Origin: Saccharothrix sp. NRRL B-16314
GTDB taxonomy: Bacteria > Actinomycetota > Actinomycetes > Mycobacteriales > Pseudonocardiaceae
Direction of reading: 5' to 3'
Assembly (NCBI RefSeq): GCF_000716595.1
Contig: NZ_JNXC01000007.1
Span: forward strand, 124,001-188,000
Length of the DNA: 64,000 nucleotides
The stretch's first letter is position 1. Every line of letters starts with the position of its first letter. This document shows, in pieces, positions 8,798-16,887 of this stretch. A program made the translations under genes and the position numbers. A model generated the notes under the pieces. That model did no database searches. It was not told the origin of the DNA and saw only the letters and a program-made list of their open reading frames with translations.

Positions 8798-9424
8798 GTG
8801 ACGACCCTTCTGCACATCTCCGCGTCACCCCGGGGCGAGGCCTCGGAGTCGCTGGCGATCGCCCGCACGTTCCTCGACGCCTACCGGGCGGCCAACCCGG
8901 ACCACCGGGTCGACACGTTCGACCTGTGGGACGGCACCCTGCCCGCGTTCGGCCCCGACGCGGCAGCCGCCAAGATGGCCGTGTTCGCGGGCCGGGAGCC
9001 GTCGGGCGCCGCCGCGCAGGCCTGGGACGACGCCTCGCGCACGTTCGACCGCTTCGCCGCCGCCGACGCGTACCTGTTCAGCGTGCCGATGTGGAACACC
9101 GGCGTGCCGTACATCCTCAAGCAGTTCATCGACGTGGTGAGCCAGCCGGGCATGGTGTTCCGCTTCGACCCGGAGCACGGCTACTCGGGACTGCTGTCGG
9201 GCAAGAAGGCAGCGGTCGTGTACACCAGCGCCGTGTACGGGAACGGTCGTGACGCGGCGTTCGGCGTGGACTTCCAGCGGCCGTTCTTCAGCGGCTGGCT
9301 GCGCTGGGCCGGGATCACCGACGTCACCGAGATCGACTTCCGCCCCAACCTCGTCACCGCCGACGCCGAGCTGCTGCGCAAGCAGGCCCACGAGGACGCG
9401 GTCACGGCGGCCAAGGCGTTCTGA
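8798..9424 (+). CDS. azoR: FMN-dependent NADH:quinone/azo reductase
   Basis: 208-residue flavodoxin-fold reductase of the AzoR group, using NADH and FMN to reduce quinones by two electrons and azo bonds. Family hallmarks are the N-terminal phosphate loop region HISASPRGEASES, the FMN-contact motif SVPMWNTGVPYILKQFID (about residues 95-112) and the GKKAAVVYTSAVYGN strand-loop. The GTG start has GGAGG eight bases upstream. It probably belongs to the TetR regulon, given two operator copies in its leader. The length matches the family. Confidence 0.88.
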   Translation: MTTLLHISASPRGEASESLAIARTFLDAYRAANPDHRVDTFDLWDGTLPAFGPDAAAAKMAVFAGREPSGAAAQAWDDASRTFDRFAAADAYLFSVPMWNTGVPYILKQFIDVVSQPGMVFRFDPEHGYSGLLSGKKAAVVYTSAVYGNGRDAAFGVDFQRPFFSGWLRWAGITDVTEIDFRPNLVTADAELLRKQAHEDAVTAAKAF

Positions 9425-9425
9425 G

Positions 9426-9926
9426 TCAGCGACTCGAGGCGGTCGAGCAGGCTCGTAGTGCGGTGAAGGCTCCCCAGACGTCTTCCGGGCCGAACAGTCG
9501 TGCCGGCGACAGCACGTAGTGCTCCGCCAGGTACGACAGATCACCCCAAGGCTCGATGAGGTGGGCTCGGCTCAGGGTCTCCGGGCAGAGCGCGCAGGCG
9601 ATCCACGGGACGATCACGAGGTCCGTCGAGGTCGGCGGCACGAGCGGCACGTCGTCGTCGATCAACCGCACCGCACCACCGGCACGTGAACGGCAGCGGC
9701 GGAGAGCCGGGGTGAGCGACTCGCGGACGCCCCAGGCCTCGGCGGTGACGGCCACCTGCGCTCGCTGGTCGCCGTCGATCGGGATGCCGCCCTCCGCCAA
9801 GGCCTTGGTCAAGAGGTCGAGGCCGGCTTCCTGTTCGCCGATGTCCCAGCACTCGACCACGTCCCGGGCCTGCCCCGGCGGCAACAGGGCGGCCAGTTCC
9901 CGAACGGCCTCCAGCTCAGCGTCCAC
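9426..9926 (-). CDS. Conserved-looking hypothetical protein
   Basis: 166-residue soluble protein I do not recognise. The N-terminal half is helical (AVRELAALLPPGQARDVVECWDIGEQEAGLDLL), resembling small immunity-like or MafI-type helical proteins. The C-terminal half carries two cysteines (ALCPE, RACST) and a hydrophobic strand (STDLVIVPWIACAL). It ends two bases from the azoreductase stop in a convergent arrangement and starts 72 bases from the iron-uptake operon on the other strand. Codon use matches its neighbours. No function is proposed. Confidence 0.6.
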   Translation of the reverse strand: MDAELEAVRELAALLPPGQARDVVECWDIGEQEAGLDLLTKALAEGGIPIDGDQRAQVAVTAEAWGVRESLTPALRRCRSRAGGAVRLIDDDVPLVPPTSTDLVIVPWIACALCPETLSRAHLIEPWGDLSYLAEHYVLSPARLFGPEDVWGAFTALRACSTASSR

Positions 9927-9963
9927 CCGGCGAGGCTAACCGGACGATCGACTCGGCCGAAGC

Positions 9964-9982
9964 GTCGGTTAGCCTTACCTAA
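9964..9982. promoter_or_regulatory. Iron box (DmdR/IdeR-type operator)
   Basis: Read on the minus strand, TTAGGTAAGGCTAACCGAC matches the classical actinobacterial iron box at about 16 of 19 positions. It lies 17 bases before the first permease gene, where an iron-loaded DmdR/IdeR dimer would shut off transcription when iron is plentiful. Confidence 0.75.
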
Positions 9983-9998
9983 ACTTCGGGAGGTGCGG

Positions 9999-11000
9999 GT
10001 GTCGCGCGAAGCGGTGCGAGGGGTCGGCCTGCTGGTGTCGATCGGGGTGCTGGCCCTCGTCATCCTGCTCAGCCTCTGGATCGGCACCAAGAGCATCCCG
10101 TTCGGTGACACGTTCGCCCTCCTCCTCGCCGACGACGGCACCGGCGACGCCGCGATCGTCCGCGACGTCCGCGTTCCCCGGGCGGTCCTCGGCGTGCTGG
10201 TCGGCGTGGCCCTCGGCCTGTCCGGCGCGGTGATGCAGGCGTTGACGCGCAACCCGCTCGCCGACCCCGGCCTGCTCGGCGTCAACATGGGCGCGGCGGC
10301 GGCGATCGTGTCCGCCATCGCGTTCTTCGGCATCACCAGCCCGCTCGGCTACATCTGGTTCGCGTTGGCGGGCGCGGCGGGCACGGCGACCATCGTCTAC
10401 GTGCTCGGCGCGGCCGGTCGTGGCACGGCGACGCCGGACCGACTGGTGCTCAGCGGCGCGGCGCTGACCGCGGTGCTGTTCGCCTACGTCTCGGCGATCC
10501 TGCTGCTGTTCACCCACACCTTCGACTCGTTCCGGTTCTGGAACGTGGGCTCGCTCGCCGGCCGCGACTTCGGCCTCGTCGGCCGGATCTCGCTGTTCGT
10601 CGTGCCCGGCATCCTGATCGCCTTCCTCCTCGCCCGGAGCCTGAACGTGCTGGCCCTCGGCGACCACACCGGCAAAGCGCTCGGCGCGAACGTCAACCGC
10701 ATCCGCGCGTTCGGCGTCCTCGCCGTCACGCTCATGGCCGGTGCCGCCACCGCCGCCGCCGGGCCGATCTCGTTCGTCGGCCTGACCGTCCCGCACGTGG
10801 CCCGGATGATCGGCGGCAGCGACCAGCGCTGGGTGCTCGCGTTCGCCGCGGTCCTCTCGCCGATCCTGCTGCTCGGCTCCGACATCGTCGGCCGGGTGAT
10901 CATCGCGCCGCAGGAGATGGAGGTCGGCATCATCACCGCGTTCATCGGCGCGCCCGTGTTCATCGCGCTGTGCCGCCGCCGGAAGCTGGCCACGCTGTGA
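9999..11000 (+). CDS. Iron-siderophore ABC importer permease (FecCD family), first
   Basis: 333-residue inner-membrane subunit of a type II (BtuC-like) importer, with about ten hydrophobic segments. FecCD motifs include VPRAVLGVLVGVALGLSGAVMQALTRNPLADPGLLGVNMGA (written here only as its features: RxPR, the coupling GxxMQxxxxNPLAxPxxLG) and GAATAAAGPISFVGLTVPH near the end. GTG 9999 is preferred over GTG 9993 because GGGAGG (9988-9993) would otherwise overlap the start. It is the first gene of a three-gene operon under an iron box. The paired permease and ATPase follow, but no substrate-binding protein is in the window. Confidence 0.87.
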   Translation: MSREAVRGVGLLVSIGVLALVILLSLWIGTKSIPFGDTFALLLADDGTGDAAIVRDVRVPRAVLGVLVGVALGLSGAVMQALTRNPLADPGLLGVNMGAAAAIVSAIAFFGITSPLGYIWFALAGAAGTATIVYVLGAAGRGTATPDRLVLSGAALTAVLFAYVSAILLLFTHTFDSFRFWNVGSLAGRDFGLVGRISLFVVPGILIAFLLARSLNVLALGDHTGKALGANVNRIRAFGVLAVTLMAGAATAAAGPISFVGLTVPHVARMIGGSDQRWVLAFAAVLSPILLLGSDIVGRVIIAPQEMEVGIITAFIGAPVFIALCRRRKLATL

Positions 11001-12025
11001 GGACCGTCCGGACCCCCGCCTTCTCGCTCCGGATCAGCGAACGCGCCCTGCTCGTGAGCACGGCCCTCGCCGCCCTGACCGTGGTCGCCGCCGTCGCCAC
11101 CATGGTCAGCGGCGACTTCCCGCTGACCGTCGGCGAAGTGCTGGCCACGTTCCTCGGCCAAGGCGACGGCTACGCCGAGTTCGTCGTCTTCACGTTGCGC
11201 CTGCCACGCCTGCTCACCGGCCTGCTGGTCGGCGCGGCGCTCGCGCTCAGCGGCGCGATCCTGCAAAGCCTGTCCCGCAACCCGTTGGCCAGCCCCGACA
11301 TCATCGGCTTCACCCAGGGCGCGGCCGCCGGTGCGATCGCGGTGATCGTGCTGGTGCAGGGCAGCATGGCGGCCACCGCCCTCGGCGCCACCGTCGCCGG
11401 TCTGCTCACGTCCGCCGCCGTGTACCTGCTCGCGCTGAAGCAAGGCGTGCAGGGCTTCCGGCTGGTGCTCATCGGCATCGGGGTGAGCGCGATGATGCTC
11501 GCGGTCAACTCCTACCTGCTCACCCGGGCCACGCTGGAGAGCGCGCTGGCCGCGCAGGCCTGGCTGGTCGGCGGCCTGAACAACCGGGGCTGGGACCACG
11601 CGCAGGTGGTCGCGGTGGTGCTCGCCGTGCTGCTGCCGTGCGCGCTGGTCCTCGGGCGGCGCCTGGCGTTGCTGGAGATGGGCGACAGCGCCGCGATGGG
11701 TCTGGGCGTGAACGCCGAGCGCACCCGCTTGGCGCTGCTCGCGGTGAGCGTCGGACTGGCCGCCGTGGCCACCGCCGCCGCCGGACCGATCGCGTTCGTG
11801 GCGCTGGCCTCGCCGCAGCTCGCCCGCCGGCTCACCGGCGCCTCGGGTCCGGGTCTCGCGGCGTCCGCGCTGATGGGCGGTCTGCTCCTGGTCGTCAGCG
11901 ACCTCGCGGTGCAGCGGCTGTTCCCGACGTCCCCGCTGCCGGTCGGTATCGCGACCGGAGCGATCGGCGGGCTCTACCTGGTGTGGCTGCTGGCCCATGA
12001 ATGGCGGAAGGGGAGCACGACGTGA
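10997..12025 (+). CDS. Iron-siderophore ABC importer permease (FecCD family), second
   Basis: 342-residue FecCD permease, the partner of the gene before it in a heterodimeric channel. Motifs include LRLPRLLTGLLVGAALALSG, the coupling segment with NPLASPDIIG, and AGPIAFVALASPQLARRL. The GTG start overlaps the previous stop by four bases (GTGA), so I reject the longer start at 10970. It probably imports Fe(III)-siderophore across the membrane with the downstream ATPase. Confidence 0.87.
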   Translation: MRTVRTPAFSLRISERALLVSTALAALTVVAAVATMVSGDFPLTVGEVLATFLGQGDGYAEFVVFTLRLPRLLTGLLVGAALALSGAILQSLSRNPLASPDIIGFTQGAAAGAIAVIVLVQGSMAATALGATVAGLLTSAAVYLLALKQGVQGFRLVLIGIGVSAMMLAVNSYLLTRATLESALAAQAWLVGGLNNRGWDHAQVVAVVLAVLLPCALVLGRRLALLEMGDSAAMGLGVNAERTRLALLAVSVGLAAVATAAAGPIAFVALASPQLARRLTGASGPGLAASALMGGLLLVVSDLAVQRLFPTSPLPVGIATGAIGGLYLVWLLAHEWRKGSTT

Positions 12026-12825
12026 CAAGGCTCCGAGGCTCGGATCTGACGCTGTCCTACGACGAGCGCGTGGTCGTGTCGGGGCTGGACGTCGAGATCC
12101 CGGACGGCTCGTTCACCGTCATCGTCGGCCCCAACGCCTGCGGCAAGTCCACCGTGCTGAAGGCGTTGGCGCGCATGCTCAAACCGCGCAACGGCGCCGT
12201 GTACCTGGACGGGGAGGCGATCTCGTCGTACCGGTCCAAGGAGGTCGCCCGGCGGCTCGGCCTGCTGCCGCAGTCGTCCATCGCGCCGGGCGGCATCACC
12301 GTCGGCGAACTCGTCGCGCGCGGCCGGTACCCGCACCAGCGGCTGCTGAGGCAGTGGTCGGTGGAGGACGAGGCGCAGACGGCGGAGGCGATGCGGCTGA
12401 CCGGCGTGCACGACCTGGCCGACCGGCTGGTGGACGAGCTGTCCGGCGGGCAGCGGCAACGGGTGTGGCTGGCCATGGTGCTCGCGCAGCAGACGTCGAT
12501 CCTGCTGCTGGACGAGCCGACCACGTTCCTCGACATCGCGCACCAGGTCGAGGTGCTGGACCTGTGCGCGAACCTGCACGAGGACGGCAACCACACGCTC
12601 GTCGCCGTGCTGCACGACCTCAACCAGGCTTGCCGCTACGCAACGCACCTGATCGCCATGAAGCCCGGTGAAGGTGTGGTGGCGCAGGGCAGGCCGAGCG
12701 ACATCGTGACCGCCGAGCTGGTGGAGGACGTCTTCGGCCTGCCGTGCCGGGTGATCACCGACCCGGAGACCGAGACCCCGCTGATCGTGCCGCTGCGCCG
12801 GCAGCGCGTCACGCTCGCCACCTGA
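12022..12825 (+). CDS. Iron-siderophore ABC importer ATPase (FepC/FecE-like)
   Basis: 267-residue ABC ATPase. Walker A is GPNACGKST (an alanine where most members have glycine), the signature is LSGGQRQRVWLAMVLAQQ, Walker B is ILLLDEPTTFLDIAHQ, and the switch His is in AVLHDLNQACRYA. It couples ATP hydrolysis to transport through the two FecCD permeases. I place the start at GTG 12022, which overlaps the previous stop (GTGA) and has GGAAGGGGAG upstream; an ATG at 12001 is possible. Confidence 0.88.
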   Translation: MTRLRGSDLTLSYDERVVVSGLDVEIPDGSFTVIVGPNACGKSTVLKALARMLKPRNGAVYLDGEAISSYRSKEVARRLGLLPQSSIAPGGITVGELVARGRYPHQRLLRQWSVEDEAQTAEAMRLTGVHDLADRLVDELSGGQRQRVWLAMVLAQQTSILLLDEPTTFLDIAHQVEVLDLCANLHEDGNHTLVAVLHDLNQACRYATHLIAMKPGEGVVAQGRPSDIVTAELVEDVFGLPCRVITDPETETPLIVPLRRQRVTLAT

Positions 12826-12834
12826 CGCGGCGCC

Positions 12835-13107
12835 GGCCGGAGGCACCGCTGGACAGGCCGCTGAGCAGGTATGTCACCAACGGGGCCATATTGCCCGGTG
12901 CCCGGTCGCGTGAGCTGATCTCGCCGGCGCGCGAGTCGGTGTCCATCATCGGGGTTCACGCCGGCGAACCCGCCCACGCGACCGCGCCCTTCGACGTCGA
13001 GTAGGCGGCGGCACCGGCACGGCCGGCGGACGCGATCGAAGCCGCGCCGCCCTCCTCGCCCTCGACGTCGTTCACCGCGACTCGGGCGCCCTCGGCCGCC
13101 GCGTGCC
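12835..13107 (-). pseudogene. Wreck of a short-chain dehydrogenase/reductase
   Basis: On the minus strand a single frame reads AAEGARVAVNDVEGEEG (the segment after the Rossmann glycine loop) directly followed by GAAAYSTSKGAVAW, which contains the YxxxK catalytic motif. An in-frame TGA comes next, then TPMMDTDSRAGE and MAPLVTYLLSG, typical of the SDR C-terminal part. The glycine motif, the NAG/serine region and about 100 residues before the catalytic Tyr are missing, and a stop (TAA) precedes the first fragment. This is clearly a decayed gene, not a coding one. Confidence 0.65.
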
Positions 13108-13219
13108 GCGCTTACGCCTCACCCAATCCGCGCCCCGGGGAAATGTGGTAAACATAAAGGTTGTATTCGCCCGCCAATGGCGGAGTGGAGGCAATTCGAG
13201 TATATCACAGGGGGCAAGC

Positions 13220-15235
13220 GTGACAACCGGGGAATTGTCCGAAGAACGAGAGCGGATCGCGTTCCTGCACGACCGGCTGGAGCGCGAACGGGCCGCCGCC
13301 CACGCCGCGCTCGACGCCGCGCTCAAGGACGGCCACGAGCAGCGCTGGCACCGTGAAGTCGCCGTCCGTACGCTGTCGGAGCAGGTCAGCCGCCTGGACG
13401 TGGCCGATGAGAACCTGTGCTTCGGTCGCATCGACACCACCGCCGACCGCGTCTACGTCGGCCGGATCGGCCTGTTCGACATCGAAGACGACTACGAGCC
13501 GTTGTTGACCGACTGGCGTGCGCCGGCCGCACGACCGTTCTACACCGCAACCGCCGCGAACCCCGAAGGCGTGACGCTCCGACGTCATTTCCGGACCAGG
13601 GGCAGGCACCTGGAGAGCTTTCACGACGACGAACTCCAGCTCACGTCGAAAGCGCTGCTCGACGCGTTGAACGCGCCCCGCTCGGACACCATGCGCGACA
13701 TCGTGGCGACGATCCAGGCCGAGCAGGACGAGGTGATCCGCCTGCCGCACCGGGGCGTCCTGGTGATCGAGGGCGGGCCGGGCACCGGCAAGACGGCGGT
13801 CGCGCTGCACCGCGTCGCCTACCTCCTGTACGCGCAACGCGAGCGCCTGTCCCGTCACGGCGTGCTGGTGGTCGGCCCGAACCCGGGTTTCCTGCGGTAC
13901 ATCGGCGAGGTGCTGCCGTCGCTCGGTGAGGCCGACGTCGTGTTCGCCACGCCCGGTGAGCTGTTCCCCGGCGTCCGGGCGGAACGGGAGGACTCGCCGG
14001 AGCTCCAGGCCCTGAAGGGCGGCCTCGCGGCGGTGGACCTGGTGGTGGAGGCCGTCGCCGACCGGCAGGAGGTGCCCGCGGAGCCGCTCCCGGTCGAACT
14101 GGAGGACGTGACCGTGCTGCTGACCGCCGAGATCGCGGACCAGGCCCGTTCACGGACGAGGGACGCCGGGCTGAAGCACAACGAGGCCCAGTCCTTGTTC
14201 CACGAAGCGCTGGTGGACGCCCTGGTCGCCCCCGCGCTGGACCTCATCGGCGAGGACTGGCCGGAACTGGCGGCCGACGTGCGTCGGGAGCTGACGGGCC
14301 ACCCCGACGTGCGGCGCGCGGTGGCTGCGCTGTGGCCGATCCTGACCCCGCGAACCCTCCTGGCTGACCTCTACGCGGGGCGCTGCTTCGCGCTCGGTTA
14401 TCCGGAGCTGCACCGCGACGACCCGCAGGCGTGGACCGTGTCCGACGTGCCGTTGCTGGACGAGGCCGCCGAGCTGCTCGGGTCGGACGGTGAAGCGGAA
14501 CGTCGGGAGGCCGAGGAGCGTCGGCAGGCCGTGGAGTACGCGCAGGGGGTGCTGCACGTCATCGACACCGACCAGGTCATGCACGAGGACGAACTGCGGG
14601 CGGTGGACCTGGTGGACGCCGAGTGGCTGGCGGACCGGCACACGGCGCTGGACCACCGGGTGCTGTCCGAGCGCGCCGCTGTCGACCGGGAGTGGACCTA
14701 CGGGCACGTCGTGGTGGACGAGGCGCAGGAACTGTCCGAAATGGACTGGCGGCTGCTGGCCAGGCGCAGCCCGAACCGGTCCATGACCGTCGTCGGCGAT
14801 CTGGCGCAGCGCCAGTCGGCGGCGGGTACCCGCGACTGGCGCCGAGTGCTGGCCCCGCTCGCCCGTGACCGCTGGGAGTACCGCAGGCTGACGGTCAACT
14901 ACCGCACGCCCGCCGAGATCATGGCGTACGCCGCCGCCACCCTGGCCGAAGTGGACCCGACCGCCGTCCTGCCGACGTCCGTCCGGCACGGCGAACCGCC
15001 GCTCGAAGTCACCGACGCCGACCCCGAGTCGTTCCGCCCGCCGACGGGCACGTTCGCCGTGATCGGCCCCGCCGGCCCCCTCACGCCGCGCGCGTCCAAG
15101 GGGCTGGAGTTCGACACGGTCGTCGTGGTCGACCCGGAGCGGATGACCCCGGCCGAGCGGTACGTGGCCCTGACCCGGGCCACCCGGCGCCTGGTCGTCC
15201 TGCGCACCGGCAGTTCGCACCTCACGCAGGCGTAG
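13220..15235 (+). CDS. HelD-like UvrD/Rep-family helicase (RNA polymerase recycling factor)
   Basis: 671-residue superfamily 1 ATPase. An N-terminal coiled coil (ERERIAFLHDRLERERAAAHAAL) is followed by Walker A GGPGTGKTAVAL (about residue 190), the VVVDEAQELSEMDW Walker B segment, VVGDLAQRQ, LTVNYRTP and the C-terminal SKGLEFDTVVVVDP and YVALTRATRRL motifs. In known HelD/HelR proteins the coiled coil enters the RNA polymerase secondary channel and releases stalled enzyme or rifamycin. It is slightly shorter than the usual 700-750 residues, mostly in domain 2A. GTG 13220 is set by AGGGGGC upstream; an AT-rich promoter pocket (13140-13215) precedes it. The rifamycin link is inference. Confidence 0.82.
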   Translation: MTTGELSEERERIAFLHDRLERERAAAHAALDAALKDGHEQRWHREVAVRTLSEQVSRLDVADENLCFGRIDTTADRVYVGRIGLFDIEDDYEPLLTDWRAPAARPFYTATAANPEGVTLRRHFRTRGRHLESFHDDELQLTSKALLDALNAPRSDTMRDIVATIQAEQDEVIRLPHRGVLVIEGGPGTGKTAVALHRVAYLLYAQRERLSRHGVLVVGPNPGFLRYIGEVLPSLGEADVVFATPGELFPGVRAEREDSPELQALKGGLAAVDLVVEAVADRQEVPAEPLPVELEDVTVLLTAEIADQARSRTRDAGLKHNEAQSLFHEALVDALVAPALDLIGEDWPELAADVRRELTGHPDVRRAVAALWPILTPRTLLADLYAGRCFALGYPELHRDDPQAWTVSDVPLLDEAAELLGSDGEAERREAEERRQAVEYAQGVLHVIDTDQVMHEDELRAVDLVDAEWLADRHTALDHRVLSERAAVDREWTYGHVVVDEAQELSEMDWRLLARRSPNRSMTVVGDLAQRQSAAGTRDWRRVLAPLARDRWEYRRLTVNYRTPAEIMAYAAATLAEVDPTAVLPTSVRHGEPPLEVTDADPESFRPPTGTFAVIGPAGPLTPRASKGLEFDTVVVVDPERMTPAERYVALTRATRRLVVLRTGSSHLTQA

Positions 15236-15368
15236 GCGGCTCGGGCGTGGGCGGGACCGGCGGCTCGGTACCCGGCGTGCGCTCCCGCCCAGGCGGCTCC
15301 GGCCCAGGCCGAGGCACGGGCCCGGGTTCGGGCACCGGCTCCGGCCGAGGCGGCTGAGGCTGAACCAT
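15222..15368 (-). CDS. Small proline-rich peptide
   Basis: 48-residue ORF made almost entirely of Pro, Glu, Gly and Thr (repeated PEP/PRP steps). ATG 15368 has GGGAGG six bases upstream, a good ribosome site for so short a frame. Its end overlaps the 3' end of the helicase gene by 14 bases on the opposite strand. It could be a real linker-like or surface peptide, or just a by-product of a C-rich stretch; I cannot assign a role. Confidence 0.4.
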   Translation of the reverse strand: MVQPQPPRPEPVPEPGPVPRPGPEPPGRERTPGTEPPVPPTPEPPTPA

Positions 15369-15415
15369 GACGACCTCCCACCCCGGACTACCCACCCAAC
15401 CCCCCCACCCACCCC

Positions 15416-15503
15416 GTGAGTCCTACGTTCAGAACGCGTGAGTCCTACGTCCAGGACAGGTGAGTCCTACGTTCGGAACCCCCGAGTTCAACGCTCAGGA
15501 CGC
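15416..15503. repeat. Four tandem 22-bp units, dispersed repeat family (copy 1)
   Basis: Exact 22-bp period with units starting at 15416, 15438, 15460 and 15482. Each begins G(T/C)GAGT(C/T)C(T/A)ACG and ends in C(A/G)G(A/G)AC plus two bases. The same family recurs at 32168-32233. The last unit runs a few bases into the 3' end of the luciferase-like gene. Many units have short GTCC/GGAC or GTTC/GAAC arms. Confidence 0.8.
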
Positions 15504-16514
15504 GGCCTGACGGGCGGTGGCGGCGGGGGAGGGGGTCAGGTTGGGCAGGACTTCACGGCCGAAGAGGCGGATCGTGTCCAGCACCGCCTGGTGAGGCAGG
15601 CCGCCGATGTCGACCATGACCAGCTGCGCGTCCAACCCCAGCAGTTCGGTCAGGCCGTTCAGCCGTTCGGTCACCTCCACCGGATCTCCGCACACCGCCG
15701 CGCCGTCCATCAACGCGTCCACCTTCACGTCACCGTCTCCGCGCCACGGGTCGGCGAACTCGGCGTACGCGGCGAGGTGGGGGCGCCACGTGGCCCGCGC
15801 CTCGGCCGCCGTCGGCGCCACGAAGACGTGGCTCGGCAACGCCACCCGCCCCCCGCCACCCATCGCCGCCCGGTAACGCTCCACCACCGATCGGTGCGTG
15901 CTCGGGTCGCGCAACGTGCTGGGCAGCATCAACGGCAGGTCCAGCTCGACCGCCAGGTCCGCGGACACCGCCGACCCGCTCCCGATCCACACCAACGGCC
16001 GGGGCTGCTGCATGGGGCGCGGCGTCGTGGTGACGTCCACCAGCGGGCTCCGGTACTTGCCGTCCCACGTCACGTGCGGCTCCTCCAGCAGCCGCAGCAG
16101 CAGCCGCAGGTTTTCGTCGAACCGCGCCCGCAGGTCGTCCTGCACCCCGAAGGCCGCGTCCGTCCGCTGCGACACCCCCCGCGCCACGATCAGCTCGGCC
16201 CGGCCACCGGACAGCACGTCCAGCGTGGCCAGCTCCTCCGCCACCCGCACCGGGTCGTGGTGCGCCAGCAACGTCACCCCGGTGGACAGCCGCAGCGTGG
16301 AGGTGCGCGCGGCGATCGTGGCCAGCAGCAACTCGGGCGCCGACACGATGTACCGGGTGAAGTGGTGCTCGCCGATCGCCACCCCGGTGAACCCGGCCTC
16401 TTCCGCCACCACTGCCTGATCCACGATCGCCTGCAGCCGCTCGCGCTCGGTGACGACGGTGCCGGTGCCCGGGTCGGGCAGGTGGTCGCCCAGGATCAGC
16501 AGGTACACGTCCAT
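15495..16514 (-). CDS. LLM-class flavin-dependent oxidoreductase
   Basis: 339-residue luciferase-like monooxygenase or F420-dependent oxidoreductase with a TIM-barrel fold. Typical segments are GVAIGEHHFTRYIVSAPELLLATIAART, LSTGVTLLAHHDPVRVAEELATLDVLSGGRAELIVARG and the C-terminal CGDPVEVTERL. It probably oxidises or reduces a small organic substrate with FMN or F420; which one is not clear from sequence. The ATG 16514 fits the conserved N-terminus MDVYLLILGDHLP, whereas a longer reading frame upstream runs through other genes. The first 22-bp repeat cluster touches its end. Confidence 0.82.
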   Translation of the reverse strand: MDVYLLILGDHLPDPGTGTVVTERERLQAIVDQAVVAEEAGFTGVAIGEHHFTRYIVSAPELLLATIAARTSTLRLSTGVTLLAHHDPVRVAEELATLDVLSGGRAELIVARGVSQRTDAAFGVQDDLRARFDENLRLLLRLLEEPHVTWDGKYRSPLVDVTTTPRPMQQPRPLVWIGSGSAVSADLAVELDLPLMLPSTLRDPSTHRSVVERYRAAMGGGGRVALPSHVFVAPTAAEARATWRPHLAAYAEFADPWRGDGDVKVDALMDGAAVCGDPVEVTERLNGLTELLGLDAQLVMVDIGGLPHQAVLDTIRLFGREVLPNLTPSPAATARQAAS

Positions 16515-16598
16515 CCGACAATCTTGCACGGCACGGTTACGGTGACACGCGGGCAGCCTCGTCAGAGGCCGCGCGAACAGCTCAGGAGGCGAGCGACG

Positions 16599-16877
16599 GT
16601 GACCGACGTGTCCGTGTCCCACAACCCCGACCGGTCCCGCTACGAAGTGCGCGTGGACGGCGAACCGGGCGGCTTCGCCGAGTACACGCTGGCGGACGGT
16701 GTCGTGACGTTCACCCACACCGTGGTCGGGATGGAGGGCAAGGGGCTGGGCGGCAAGCTGGTCCGGCACGCGTTGGAGGACGTTCGGGCCAAGGGGTTGA
16801 CCGTGGTGGCGGAGTGCTCGTTCGTCCGAGGCTACGTCGAGAAGCATCCGGAGCTGATCGAAGCTACCGACAAGTAG
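16599..16877 (+). CDS. Small GNAT-like N-acetyltransferase
   Basis: 92-residue single-domain protein of the YjdJ-type (Gcn5-related) acetyltransferases. The acetyl-CoA pyrophosphate loop is in GKGLGGKLVRHALEDVRAKG, and the family ends with a conserved cysteine-containing strand VVAECSFVRGYVEKHPE. The GTG start has AGGAGG nine bases upstream. It is compact, cytosolic and of unknown acceptor. It lies in the gap between the LLM gene on the other strand and a metallo-hydrolase gene 10 bases downstream, with which it probably forms an operon. Confidence 0.82.
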   Translation: MTDVSVSHNPDRSRYEVRVDGEPGGFAEYTLADGVVTFTHTVVGMEGKGLGGKLVRHALEDVRAKGLTVVAECSFVRGYVEKHPELIEATDK

Positions 16878-16887
16878 TATCCCGGGG

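Noticed and set aside
15416..15503. A CRISPR array reading of the 22-bp repeats
   Set aside because: Units are directly adjacent with no spacers and recur elsewhere as simple tandem repeats.
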